Origin: Arthrobacter sp. H-02-3
Lineage (GTDB): Bacteria > Actinomycetota > Actinomycetes > Actinomycetales > Micrococcaceae
Length of the DNA stretch: 64,000 nucleotides
NCBI RefSeq assembly: GCF_003097355.1
Contig: NZ_PYUI01000011.1
Location: forward strand, 92,091-156,090
Reading direction: 5' to 3'
Shown here: one piece after another, positions 54,112 to 62,969 of the stretch
Layout: every line of letters begins with the position of its first letter
Numbering within the stretch: the first letter of the stretch is position 1
Made by a program: the position numbers and the translations under genes
Notes under the pieces: model-generated
Seen by the model: the letters and a program-made list of their open reading frames with translations, nothing else
The model's database searches: none
Told to the model about the DNA's origin: nothing

Positions 54112-54741
54112 TCAGCTCACACCTGCGGCCAGTTCTTGGGCACTCCTAATGTATCTGGAAGTGACGTGCCGCCGTGCCCGCCTGGTCACGGCGCCGCCCG
54201 CCGCGTAGAACCAGTTGGACGGCCCGCCGAACGCGGTGATCGCAATGGTCACCATCCCCTGCGCATCGATCGAGATCTCGAACGCCTCTTCGCCGCGGAC
54301 CGGATGTCCCGGCAGGGTGCCGTAGCCGAATCCGGCGGACTGCGGGCCGTCGCCCGCAACCGGCCGCCGCACCCAGACCACTTCGCAGGGAGCGTCGATG
54401 CGGAACGGCCCGACGCCGAAACCGCTCACCACACGGGCTCCGGGGACCACGACGCCGGACTCCGCCCGGACCCGCAGCCCTGACCGCTTCTGGAGTTGCC
54501 ACGTCAGCATGCCCTGGACCGCACGCCGGTAGGCCGCCATTCCCTCCCCCACATGGGCCTGCGTGACAAGGCATTCGACGCCCTCGGGCGGCGGCCCATG
54601 TTCCGTGGCGCCGATGCCCGCATAGTTCAGCGCACCGCCGGCGATCCTGCCGGCGGCCGGACCGCTCGCCGGACCGCTCGCCGGGCCGCTCGCTGGTCCG
54701 CTCGGCGGCAAGCCCACGAGCCGGCCCAAGAACCCGTTCAC
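54112..54741 (-). CDS. DUF1990 family protein
   Basis: This 209-residue protein matches DUF1990 by LNYAGIGAT, the GEGMAAYRRAVQGMLTWQLQKRSGL segment and GFGYGTLPGHPVRGEEAFEI. It has a START-like fold by prediction. Near the N terminus four copies of SGPA come from short DNA repeats (54655-54705), absent from most homologues as far as I recall. The end of the reading frame overlaps the MmcQ gene start region by 4 bp (54738-54741). Confidence 0.8.
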   Translation of the reverse strand: MNGFLGRLVGLPPSGPASGPASGPASGPAAGRIAGGALNYAGIGATEHGPPPEGVECLVTQAHVGEGMAAYRRAVQGMLTWQLQKRSGLRVRAESGVVVPGARVVSGFGVGPFRIDAPCEVVWVRRPVAGDGPQSAGFGYGTLPGHPVRGEEAFEISIDAQGMVTIAITAFGGPSNWFYAAGGAVTRRARRHVTSRYIRSAQELAAGVS

Positions 54742-55160
54742 CTCTCCACCGGCCCGGCGTCACCCAGCGCCAGCCGGGCCCAGCCGAGCTGCTCCTGCTG
54801 GCGCCGGCTCAACGAAGCCACCACGAGGTCGTAGGAGTCCTCCACCATGTCCCGGATCATGGCATCGGGCAGCGAACCGTCCAGCCGGACACCGTTCCAA
54901 TGCGTCTTGTTCAGGTGCCAGGCACCGGTGATTTCCGGATGGGCGGCTCGCAGCTGCTGGGCCAAGACCGGCTCACATTTCAGGCTGACCGAAAAGTCGG
55001 CCTCGTCCATCGCGGACAGGGCGAACATCTTGGCCGCCTGCCGGAGCCCGCCGGAGACGGCGGAGCGGACCTTGAAGACCGACGTCTCGGGCCCGAAGGG
55101 AAAGTCCTCAAAGGCACCAGGGAACCCGAGGCAAAGCGCCCGGAGTGCAGTTGCGTCCAT
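54738..55160 (-). CDS. MmcQ/YjbR family protein
   Basis: This 140-residue protein has the MmcQ/YjbR (CyaY-like fold) pattern: CLGFPGAFEDFPFGPETSVFKV, FSVSLKCEP and GAWHLNKTHWNGVRLDG, followed by the helical end. It is thought to bind DNA, although this is not firmly shown. It overlaps the DUF1990 gene by 4 bp, so both are co-translated. Confidence 0.87.
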   Translation of the reverse strand: MDATALRALCLGFPGAFEDFPFGPETSVFKVRSAVSGGLRQAAKMFALSAMDEADFSVSLKCEPVLAQQLRAAHPEITGAWHLNKTHWNGVRLDGSLPDAMIRDMVEDSYDLVVASLSRRQQEQLGWARLALGDAGPVER

Positions 55161-55269
55161 GCTTCGAGCCTACTGCCAGGCGCCGACGGCGTGGCCACCC
55201 GGGCACTTCGCCGCCGGCCGACCCGGCTCCGTCCGGCACCATCGGACCATAGCGGCAGCCCCTGCGCGC

Positions 55270-56163
55270 TCAGGCGACGCCGAGGAAGTTTTCCAGGAGA
55301 ACGACGTCGAGCCCGGCAGAAAGCTGGGCCTCGCGGAAGGCGGCAAGGTCCGCAGCGAACTCCGGCCGAAAATGCATGAGCACGATGTCTCCGGGACGAA
55401 GTGAATTTCCGTACTGGTAATCCATGCGGCCGGCGTTCGCTTTGGCTTCCCATGTCACGATGGCCTTCATCCCGGCGGCTGCAACGGCCTGCCGCATGGC
55501 GTTGGAGTAGTCTCCGCCGGGCGGCCGGAAGAGCGTGGGCCGGCGTCCGAACTGCTGCTGGGCGTAGTCCTGCATACCGGCGATCTCGGCAAGCTGTTGC
55601 CCGTAGCTCAGCTGGCGGGACATGTTCACGTTGTGGCTGATGGTGTGGTTTTCCACCAGGCTTCCCTGGGCCTCGAACTGTTTGAAGAATCCGGGATCGT
55701 TCTGCACGAAGTTCCGGGTCAGAAACAGGCTCGCGGGGTAGTCGTACTCGTCCAGCAGCTGGGCCATCAGGGGAGTCTTTGTCACCCCGTCGTCTATGGT
55801 CAGGAACACCACGGGCTGCTTGGTCATGACCCGCGTCAGGACCGGCACCATCCCACCTTGGACCGGGGGAAGGTGGAAATCGGACGCATAGGTGCGCCGG
55901 AGGCGCCTGCCTGGACGGCGCAGGTCGTTGGGGACAGTGGAGTCGAGTCCGTCGACTGTCAGGACGGACAGCGTCGGCTGCCCCGGGCCGGCCGAAAGAC
56001 CGGACGATGCTTCGGGGCCGGGAGCCGTAGCCCCCGGAACGGCGCAACCGCCCAACCCACCGACCACAGAAGCGCCCAGCAGGCCCAGAAGCGCCCGCCG
56101 GCCAAGGGCCGAGTGAGGTTCAGGGGCCGCCGCCGGAGGCAGTGTCGGGTGGTGCTCGCACAT
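55270..56163 (-). CDS. Polysaccharide deacetylase family lipoprotein
   Basis: This 297-residue protein has a Tat-like signal (Arg22-Arg23) ending in a lipobox with Cys40 (LGGC), then a NodB-type carbohydrate esterase 4 domain. The metal and catalytic motifs are FLTIDDG (first Asp catalytic, second metal), HTISH (H-x3-H) and RPPGGDYS. It probably deacetylates cell-wall or extracellular polysaccharide. ATG 56163 was selected from several in-frame starts because it gives a proper signal sequence. Confidence 0.87.
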   Translation of the reverse strand: MCEHHPTLPPAAAPEPHSALGRRALLGLLGASVVGGLGGCAVPGATAPGPEASSGLSAGPGQPTLSVLTVDGLDSTVPNDLRRPGRRLRRTYASDFHLPPVQGGMVPVLTRVMTKQPVVFLTIDDGVTKTPLMAQLLDEYDYPASLFLTRNFVQNDPGFFKQFEAQGSLVENHTISHNVNMSRQLSYGQQLAEIAGMQDYAQQQFGRRPTLFRPPGGDYSNAMRQAVAAAGMKAIVTWEAKANAGRMDYQYGNSLRPGDIVLMHFRPEFAADLAAFREAQLSAGLDVVLLENFLGVA

Positions 56164-56258
56164 GGCTGCTCCTTGCGTCGCGGGGAAGATTCCGCTGAAC
56201 GGTAGCAGGCGAAAATGACACTTTAGGGTTAAGTTACGGAGGCTGCAGAATACTGCGG

Positions 56259-56690
56259 CTACAAGCCAAAGCGCACGGCGTCCTGCGCCGGACACGCATT
56301 CATGATCACATCGAGGCCGGCGGCCTTGGCGCGCTCGGCGGCTGCCTCGTCAATGACGCCCAGTTGCATCCAGATGGCCTTGGCGCCGACGGCGATTGCC
56401 TGGTCCACGACGGCGCCCACCTTCTGCGAATTCACGAAGCAGTCCACGACGTCGATGGGCAGTTTGCTGTCCGGGATGTCGGCGAGCCTGGCATAGCCCG
56501 TTTCGCCGTGCACGGGATCTCCCGGCAGGTTCACCGGAATGATCTCCATGCCCAGCCGGTCACGGATGAACAGGGAGGTGTCGTAGGCGGCGCGCCATTC
56601 GTTGGTGGAGAGGCCGACGATGGCCCACCGCCCCTTGGTGCGCATCAGCCGTTCGAGGACTGCAGGATCGTTGACATGGGGCATGGGCAA
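56259..56690 (-). CDS. CoA-binding domain protein (YccU-like), first copy
   Basis: This 143-residue protein has a Rossmann-like CoA-binding domain: RWAIVGLSTNEWRAAY near residue 22, PVNLPGD, then DVVDCFVNSQKVGAVVDQAIA and KAIWMQLGVIDEAAAERAKAAGLDV. Relatives are annotated as succinyl-CoA-synthetase-like CoA-binding proteins without known reaction. A second member (61563-62060) lies 5 kb downstream. It is monocistronic and divergent from acs. Confidence 0.87.
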   Translation of the reverse strand: MPMPHVNDPAVLERLMRTKGRWAIVGLSTNEWRAAYDTSLFIRDRLGMEIIPVNLPGDPVHGETGYARLADIPDSKLPIDVVDCFVNSQKVGAVVDQAIAVGAKAIWMQLGVIDEAAAERAKAAGLDVIMNACPAQDAVRFGL

Positions 56691-56949
56691 AGCCTACGCG
56701 CAGTACCCGCGGGCGCGCCGGTCGGCTGCCAGCCGCGGCACCGGCGTCGAAGAAATGACCGCCGAAAAGCCACAAAATTCTGTAGAGCCGAATATTACGT
56801 GGCACAAGACGGCAATTTCACCATCGGGACGCGCATCCGTTTAGTGTGAAGTACAACCATCCCGAGCGGCCAAGAGACCTGGATCGATGCAGCCGCAGCA
56901 ACCCTGGCCATCAGCAGGGTGCTACCGCCAGGACCGATGGAGCACACCT

Positions 56950-59013
56950 ATGACTGTCTATTCCGTGTCCGCGCCCGAGACCACGACGCCCGCCCTCATG
57001 CCCGAGGCGGAGCGGATCGCCTTCTGGGAGGAAGCCGCCCTCCGGCTCGACTGGGCGGACTTTTCCGGCGACTTCGCCGCCGGCCCTGCCGGTGAGGCCT
57101 CCAGCGGCGATGCCTCCGGCGGCGATGCCTCCGGCGGCAAGCCCTGGCACACAGCCCACCGTCTGATTCCTGCCGACGTCGAAGCCGGGCTCGGCCCGCA
57201 GATCAGCTGGTTCGACGGCGGCAAACTCAACGTCGCCTACAACTGCGTGGACCGCCACGTGGCCGCGGGACGCGGGGACAAGGTGGCCCTGCACTTCGAG
57301 GGCGAACCGGGCGACCGCCGCACCATCACCTACGCGGAGCTGCAGCGCGAGGTCTCCAAGGCCGCCAACGCCCTGCTGGATCTCGGCATCGCCAAAGGCG
57401 ACCGTGTGGTGATCTACCTTCCGGTCATCCCGGAGACCGTGGTCATTACCCTCGCCGCGGCCCGGATCGGCGCCATCCATTCCCTCGTTTTCGGCGGGTT
57501 CTCCGCCGAGGCGCTCCGCTTCCGGGTCGAGGACACGGGCGCCAAGCTGCTGGTCACCACGGACGGCCAGTTCCGCCGCGGCGTGCCCGTGCCGGTCAAG
57601 GAAAATGCGGATGCCGCCGTCGCCGGCAAGAACGCGATCGAGCACGTCCTGGTGGTCAACCGGACCACGGCACCGGAACTGCTCGACACCGTCCCGATGA
57701 CCGCAGGCCGTGACGTCTGGTGGCACGACGCCGTCGGCACCGCCTCCGAGATCCACGAAGCCGAGGCGTTCGACGCCGAGACGCCGCTGTTCATCATGTA
57801 CACCTCCGGCACCACCGGTAAGCCCAAGGGCCTGGTCCACACCTCCGGCGGCTACCTCACGCAGGCCTCCTGGAGTTTCGAGCACCTCTTCAGCAACCCG
57901 GACCCCGCGCTGCGGGACCAGGACGTCCACTGGTGCACAGCCGACCTCGCCTGGGTCACCGCGCACACCTACGAGCTCTACGGCCCGCTCTCCAACGGCG
58001 CCACCCAGGTGATTTTCGAGGGCACCCCCAACACCCCGCACCCGGGCCGGCACTTCGAGATCATCGAACGCTACGGCGTCACGCAGTACTACACCGCGCC
58101 CACCCTGGTCCGCTCCCTGATGGGCTGGTTCCCGGACGGCGTACCGGACACGTACGACCTCTCCTCCATCCGGCTCCTCGGCACCGTCGGCGAGGCCGTC
58201 AATCCCGAGGCCTGGCGCTGGCTGCGGGCCAACCTCGGCGCCGGCACCGCCCCCGTGGTGGACACCTGGTGGCAGTCCGAAACCGGCGCCACCATCCTCT
58301 CCCCCGCCCCGACCGACACCGAGTTCAAGCCCGGCTGCGCCGCCCGGCCGCTGCCGGGCGTCAGCACCCGGATCGTGGACGACGCCGGCACCACCGTGCC
58401 GCCGGGCGTCCAGGGCTTCATCGTGGTGGACGCGCCCGGCCCCGCCATCGCGCGGACGGTCTGGGGCAACCCGCGCCGCTACTTCGATTCGTACTGGCGC
58501 CAGTACGCGGCGCAGGGCTGGTTCCTCGCCGGTGACGGCGCGAAGTATGACGACGACGGCGACATCTGGATCCTCGGCCGGGTGGACGACACGCTCAACG
58601 TCTCCGGCCACCTGCTCTCCACCATCGAAATCGAATCGGCCCTCGTCTCCCACCCGGATGTGGTGGAGGCCGGGGTATGCCCCGTCGCGGACCCGAAGAC
58701 CGGGCATGCCATCGTGGCGTTCGTGGTGCTGAAGGATTCGGCGGCCACCGCCGACATCCACGGCGCCCTGAAGGCGCACGTCACGAAGGCAATCGGCCCC
58801 ATCGCCAAGCCGCGCGACGTCGTCGTCGTCCCCGATGTGCCGAAGACCCGCAGCGGCAAGATCATGCGCCGGCTGCTGACCCAGCTGTTCGAAGGAACCA
58901 CGCTGGGCGACACCACCTCCCTCCAGAACGAGCCGGCCATCGCCGGCATCCAGGACGTGCTGCGCGAACGCGCCGCGGCCGTCCCCGCAGCAGCCATCCC
59001 CACCCAGAAGTAA
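56950..59013 (+). CDS. acs: Acetyl-CoA synthetase (AMP-forming)
   Basis: This 687-residue enzyme makes acetyl-CoA from acetate, ATP and CoA. It carries the P-loop YTSGTTGKPKG, the TWWQSETG motif, GRVDDTLNVSGHLLST and the lysine motif TRSGKIMRR that is the site of regulatory acetylation in Acs proteins. A run of GGDAS repeats in residues 50-65 comes from a 15-bp DNA repeat. ATG 56950 has GGAG 8 bp upstream; the earlier ATG at 56887 lacks one. It starts a run of four genes with sfnG and metY. Confidence 0.92.
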   Translation: MTVYSVSAPETTTPALMPEAERIAFWEEAALRLDWADFSGDFAAGPAGEASSGDASGGDASGGKPWHTAHRLIPADVEAGLGPQISWFDGGKLNVAYNCVDRHVAAGRGDKVALHFEGEPGDRRTITYAELQREVSKAANALLDLGIAKGDRVVIYLPVIPETVVITLAAARIGAIHSLVFGGFSAEALRFRVEDTGAKLLVTTDGQFRRGVPVPVKENADAAVAGKNAIEHVLVVNRTTAPELLDTVPMTAGRDVWWHDAVGTASEIHEAEAFDAETPLFIMYTSGTTGKPKGLVHTSGGYLTQASWSFEHLFSNPDPALRDQDVHWCTADLAWVTAHTYELYGPLSNGATQVIFEGTPNTPHPGRHFEIIERYGVTQYYTAPTLVRSLMGWFPDGVPDTYDLSSIRLLGTVGEAVNPEAWRWLRANLGAGTAPVVDTWWQSETGATILSPAPTDTEFKPGCAARPLPGVSTRIVDDAGTTVPPGVQGFIVVDAPGPAIARTVWGNPRRYFDSYWRQYAAQGWFLAGDGAKYDDDGDIWILGRVDDTLNVSGHLLSTIEIESALVSHPDVVEAGVCPVADPKTGHAIVAFVVLKDSAATADIHGALKAHVTKAIGPIAKPRDVVVVPDVPKTRSGKIMRRLLTQLFEGTTLGDTTSLQNEPAIAGIQDVLRERAAAVPAAAIPTQK
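57097..57141 (+). repeat. Three 15-bp repeats inside acs
   Basis: Bases 57097-57111, 57112-57126 and 57127-57141 are near-identical 15-bp units coding for ASGGD-type residues. They sit near the N terminus of acs, outside the catalytic core. Confidence 0.8.
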
Positions 59014-59023
59014 AGGAATCCCC

Positions 59024-60217
59024 ATGACTGACATCAGCAGCGTCGCCCGTCTTTCCGAACCCCTGAAGTTCGCCTACTGGGTCCCGAACGTCTCCGGCGG
59101 CCTCGTGGTCTCCACGATCCAACAGCGCACCGGCTGGGACTTCGAGTACAACAAGAAGCTGGCCCGGATCGCCGAGAACTCCGGCTTCGAATACGCCCTG
59201 ACCCAGACCCGCTACGCCGCCTCCTACGGCGCCGACAAGCAGCACGAGGCCACCTCGTTCAGCCTGGCGCTGCTGGCCGCGACGGAGCGGCTCAAGGTGA
59301 TCGCCGCCGTCCACCCCGGCATGTGGCACCCCGGCGTGCTGGCGAAGTACCTCATCACCGCGGACCACATCTCCAACGGCCGGGCCGCCGTCAACATCGT
59401 CTCCGGCTGGCTCAAGGCGGAGTTCGAGAACTTCGGCCTCGAATGGCTCGAACACGACGAGCGCTACGTCCGCACCGAGGAATTCATCCGCGTGCTCCGC
59501 GGACTGCTGACCGAAAAGAACTTCAGCCAGTCCGGCAAGTACTACAACATCACCGATTTCACCCTGCAGCCGGCCCCGGTGGACGTGCCGGGCCGGGCCC
59601 ACCCCGAGATCTTCTTCGGCGGCAACTCGACTGCCGCGCAGGCCACCGCCGGCCGTGTGGCGGACTGGTACTTCTCCAACGGCAAGGACCTTGAGGGGTT
59701 CAAGGAGAACATCGCCGGCGTGGTTGCCGCGTCCAGCGAGACCCGCCGCGGCACCGAGGGCCAGTTGCCCTCTACGAAGTTTGGCCTGAACGGCTTCGTC
59801 ATCGCCCGCGATTCCGAGAAGGAGGCCCGGGACACCCTCCGCGAGATCGTCGAAAAGGCTCACAAGCCCGCCGTCCAGGGTTTCCGCGACGCTGTCCAGG
59901 AAGCCGGACCGTCCACCAAGGATGGCAAGGGCATGTGGGCCGACTCGAGCTTCGAGGACCTGGTCCAGTACAACGACGGCTTCAAGACCCAGCTGATCGG
60001 CACCCCGGAGCAGATCGCCGAGCGGATCGTGGAGTACAAGAAGATCGGCGTGAATCTGTTCCTCACCGGCTACCTGCACTTCCAGGAGGAGGTGGCCGCG
60101 TTCGGTCAGGACATCCTGCCGATCGTCCGCGAACTCGAGGCCGACCTCGCCCGCAAGCACGGCACCGAACTGGACCTGTCCGGCACGCCCGTGGCACAGG
60201 TTGAGGTGGCCGCGTAG
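59024..60217 (+). CDS. sfnG: Dimethylsulfone monooxygenase (LLM-class flavin-dependent)
   Basis: This 397-residue luciferase-like monooxygenase starts with LKFAYWVPNVSGGLVVSTIQQRTGW, the signature of SfnG, and has TSFSLALLAATERLKVI, the ISNGRAAVNIVSGW flavin segment and EIFFGGNSTAAQ. SfnG oxidises dimethylsulfone to methanesulfinate and formaldehyde using FMNH2 made by a separate reductase, which is not seen here. It shares its last base with the metY start. The assignment to dimethylsulfone rather than another organosulfur compound is based on family similarity. Confidence 0.85.
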   Translation: MTDISSVARLSEPLKFAYWVPNVSGGLVVSTIQQRTGWDFEYNKKLARIAENSGFEYALTQTRYAASYGADKQHEATSFSLALLAATERLKVIAAVHPGMWHPGVLAKYLITADHISNGRAAVNIVSGWLKAEFENFGLEWLEHDERYVRTEEFIRVLRGLLTEKNFSQSGKYYNITDFTLQPAPVDVPGRAHPEIFFGGNSTAAQATAGRVADWYFSNGKDLEGFKENIAGVVAASSETRRGTEGQLPSTKFGLNGFVIARDSEKEARDTLREIVEKAHKPAVQGFRDAVQEAGPSTKDGKGMWADSSFEDLVQYNDGFKTQLIGTPEQIAERIVEYKKIGVNLFLTGYLHFQEEVAAFGQDILPIVRELEADLARKHGTELDLSGTPVAQVEVAA

Positions 60218-61566
60218 TGGCGGAGCGCAGCTTCGGCTTCCGCACCCGCGCCCTGCACGCCGGCGGCACTCCCGACGCCGAGCACGGCGCCCGCGCGGTG
60301 CCGATCTACCAGACCACGTCCTTCGTATTCAAGGACACCCAGGACGCCGCGAACCTCTTCGCCCTGCAAAAGTACGGCAACATCTACTCGCGGATCGGCA
60401 ACCCCACCGTGGCCGCCTTCGAGGAACGCATCGCGTCCCTCGAAGGCGGGATCGGCGCCGTGGCCACGTCCTCGGGCATGGCCGCGGAGTTCATCACCTT
60501 CGCCGCGCTGACCCAGGCCGGGGACCATATCGTGGCCGCCTCCCAGCTCTACGGCGGCACCGTGACCCAGCTGGACGTCACCCTGCGCCGCTTCGGCGTG
60601 GACACCACCTTCGTTCCCGGCACGGACCCGGCGGACTACGCAGCGGCAGTCCGGGAAAACACCAAGGCGATCTTCGTCGAGGTGGTGGCCAACCCGTCCT
60701 CGGAAGTCCAGGACCTTGCGGCCCTGGCGAAGGTGGCGCACGACGCCGGCATCCCGCTCGTCGTCGACGCCACCTTGAGCACGCCGTATCTCGTGCGGCC
60801 GATCGAGCACGGGGCGGACATCGTGATCCACTCCGCCACGAAGTTCCTCGGCGGCCACGGCACCACCCTGGGCGGCGTCATTGTGGAAAGCGGCCGCTTC
60901 AACTGGGGCAACGGCAAGTTCCCCACGATGACCGAGCCCGTCGCCTCCTACGGCAACGTCTCGTGGTGGGGGAACTTCGGCGAATACGGGTTCCTCACCA
61001 AGCTTCGCTGCGAGCAACTGCGCGACATCGGCCCGGCGCTGTCCCCGCAGTCGGCGTTCCAACTCCTGCAGGGCGTGGAGACGCTTCCCCAGCGCCTGGA
61101 CGAGCACCTCAGCAACGCCCAGGCCGTGGCCGAATGGCTTGAAGCTGACGAGCGCGTGGCCTACGTGAACTTCGCCGGCCTGCCCTCGCACCCGCACTTC
61201 GAGCGGGCCAGGAAGTACCTGCCGCTGGGTCCCGGCTCAGTGTTCTCCTTCGGGGTCAAGGGCGGACGTGCGGCGGGCCAGAAATTCATCGAAGCCCTGC
61301 AGTTGGCCTCGCACCTGGCCAATGTGGGCGATTCCCGGACCCTCGTCATCCACCCGGGCTCCACTACGCACCAGCAGCTGAGCCCCGAACAGCTGGAAGC
61401 TGCCGGCGTCCCGGAGGACCTGGTCCGCATTTCGGTGGGCCTCGAGGATCTCGAGGACATCCTGTGGGACCTCGACCAGGCGCTGACGGCGGCATCGGAA
61501 CAGTCCGAAGAATCCCTCCCGGGCATCCTGCCGGCGGACAGCTGCACGATCGGAGCAAACGCATGA
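60217..61566 (+). CDS. metY: O-acetylhomoserine/O-acetylserine sulfhydrylase
   Basis: This 449-residue PLP enzyme makes homocysteine from O-acetylhomoserine and sulfide. It has the N terminus FRTRALHAGGTPDAEHGARAVPIYQTTSFVF, YSRIGNPTVAAFEERIASLEGG, and the PLP lysine in HSATKFLGGHGT. It starts at GTG 60217, overlapping sfnG by 1 bp and the following gene by 4 bp. The two neighbours suggest joint use of organic sulfur for methionine. Confidence 0.93.
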   Translation: MAERSFGFRTRALHAGGTPDAEHGARAVPIYQTTSFVFKDTQDAANLFALQKYGNIYSRIGNPTVAAFEERIASLEGGIGAVATSSGMAAEFITFAALTQAGDHIVAASQLYGGTVTQLDVTLRRFGVDTTFVPGTDPADYAAAVRENTKAIFVEVVANPSSEVQDLAALAKVAHDAGIPLVVDATLSTPYLVRPIEHGADIVIHSATKFLGGHGTTLGGVIVESGRFNWGNGKFPTMTEPVASYGNVSWWGNFGEYGFLTKLRCEQLRDIGPALSPQSAFQLLQGVETLPQRLDEHLSNAQAVAEWLEADERVAYVNFAGLPSHPHFERARKYLPLGPGSVFSFGVKGGRAAGQKFIEALQLASHLANVGDSRTLVIHPGSTTHQQLSPEQLEAAGVPEDLVRISVGLEDLEDILWDLDQALTAASEQSEESLPGILPADSCTIGANA

Positions 61567-62060
61567 GCACGGAAGAAACCAGAACCTGGACCGGGCCCTC
61601 GGCGCCGGAACGGCTGAACCTGCTGCGGCAGGCGAAATCCATCGCAATCGTGGGGGCCTCGGACAAACCGTCCCGGGCGAGCTATTTCGTGGCGACCTAC
61701 CTGCAGTCCTCCACCCGGTACAAGGTCTATTTCGTGAACCCCGTGGTGAAGGAAATCCTGGGCGAGCCGACCTACCCGTCGCTCGCGGACCTTCCGGAGA
61801 GCCCCGACATCGTGGATGTGTTCCGCAAGCACGATGACCTGCCGGGTGTCCTGGAGGAGGCCATCGCGGCCAGCGCCAAGACACTGTGGTTGCAGTTGGG
61901 TTCGTGGCACGAGGACGTAGCGAAGGAGGCCGAGGCCGCCGGGCTCGACGTCGTAATGGACCGCTGCGTGAAAATTGAGCATGCCCGTTTCCATGGCGGC
62001 CTGCACCTGGCCGGCTTCGACACCGGCGTCATTTCCTCCAAGCGGCAGATCCTGGCCTAG
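61563..62060 (+). CDS. CoA-binding domain protein (YccU-like), second copy
   Basis: This 165-residue protein has the CoA-binding Rossmann start SIAIVGASDKPSRASYFVA, the FVNPVVKEILGEPTYPSLADLP segment and KTLWLQLGSWHEDVAKEAEAAGLDVVMDRCVKIEHAR at the end. It resembles the 56259 gene but is clearly diverged. It overlaps metY by 4 bp. Such proteins often follow metY in actinobacteria, and the association points to a role in methionine or sulfur metabolism that is not known. Confidence 0.88.
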   Translation: MSTEETRTWTGPSAPERLNLLRQAKSIAIVGASDKPSRASYFVATYLQSSTRYKVYFVNPVVKEILGEPTYPSLADLPESPDIVDVFRKHDDLPGVLEEAIAASAKTLWLQLGSWHEDVAKEAEAAGLDVVMDRCVKIEHARFHGGLHLAGFDTGVISSKRQILA

Positions 62061-62084
62061 CCTCCATCCCGCCGCCACCCCGAC

Positions 62085-62144
62085 GTTGCGCTATCACTTA
62101 GGGTCGTTCTCAGCGCTGAGAACGACCCTAAGTGATAGCGCAAC
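62085..62144. repeat. 60-bp perfect palindrome
   Basis: Bases 62085-62114 are the exact reverse complement of 62115-62144, without any loop. The centre is CAGCGCTG. The element lies between the CoA-binding gene (+) and the anti-sigma-like gene (-), where it could terminate transcription from both sides, but its length and perfection are exceptional. Confidence 0.9.
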
Positions 62145-62156
62145 TGCTTCAGCGAT

Positions 62157-62969
62157 TCAGGAGTGGTCGGGGGCCTTCGTCGGAACAATCGCGGGCAGGG
62201 TTGGCGTGATGTGGCCGGGGACGCGGGGCAGGTCCTCGCCGCCGTCGGAACCACCGGGAATGCCGGGCATCGTGGGTAGGCCAGGCGATTGCGGCCCGTG
62301 GCCCGGAGTCGGCAGGATGCCGTCCCGGCCGACGGCTGGGGGCGAGACGGGCGGTGTGTGTCCGGTCTGCTCGGCCGCCTCCTTGCCGGCGTCCGGTGCC
62401 GCGCCGGCGGGTGCGCCGCTGGACGGCAGTGCAGTGCCCGGAGTGCCCGAAGGGGCAGTGCCGGCAGGCGCGGGGAAGGCCGGGACGGAAGCCGGCGACG
62501 GCTGGACATGTTCCGGGGCCTGAGTCGTGCGCCCCGAGGGCTGGAAGATGACACCGACGGTTTGGCTGACGCTGTGCCGGAAATCCTCGCTGGAGGCCGC
62601 CACGGCCCCCGCGCCCAGGCTCATGGCACCGATCACGGCGCCGCCCACGATCGCGAGGCGGCGATTCCGTGCCCTGCGGCGATCAGCAAGATTGACGACG
62701 ACGGCGTCCGGCCCGGCGGCTGCGGTGGGCATCGCGCGGGTGGGCATCGCCGTCGTCGCGCTTGCGGCCGGACCGGCTGCTCCGACCACCCCGGCTGTTC
62801 CGGACGCGAGCAGTGCCGCGAGGTCGGCGCGGGGTGCCGGCGCCTCCTCCGGGACCAGGGCGTGGAGCTGTTCGAGCGCGCTCCGGAGTTCGGCCGCGGT
62901 TTCGAGGCCGGAGTCGCTAAGCATCGCGTGGATGCTGCCATCCTGCTGGGGGTCGCGGGTGCCCGTCAT
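62157..62969 (-). CDS. Probable membrane-anchored anti-sigma factor
   Basis: This 270-residue protein has a cytoplasmic N-terminal part (about 110 residues), one membrane helix (LAIVGGAVIGAMSLGAGAVAA) and a long Pro/Ala/Gly-rich outer part. The layout and the 4-bp overlap with the sigma-factor gene make an anti-sigma role likely, but no zinc-binding H-x3-C-x2-C motif is seen. It is followed by the 60-bp palindrome. Confidence 0.7.
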   Translation of the reverse strand: MTGTRDPQQDGSIHAMLSDSGLETAAELRSALEQLHALVPEEAPAPRADLAALLASGTAGVVGAAGPAASATTAMPTRAMPTAAAGPDAVVVNLADRRRARNRRLAIVGGAVIGAMSLGAGAVAASSEDFRHSVSQTVGVIFQPSGRTTQAPEHVQPSPASVPAFPAPAGTAPSGTPGTALPSSGAPAGAAPDAGKEAAEQTGHTPPVSPPAVGRDGILPTPGHGPQSPGLPTMPGIPGGSDGGEDLPRVPGHITPTLPAIVPTKAPDHS

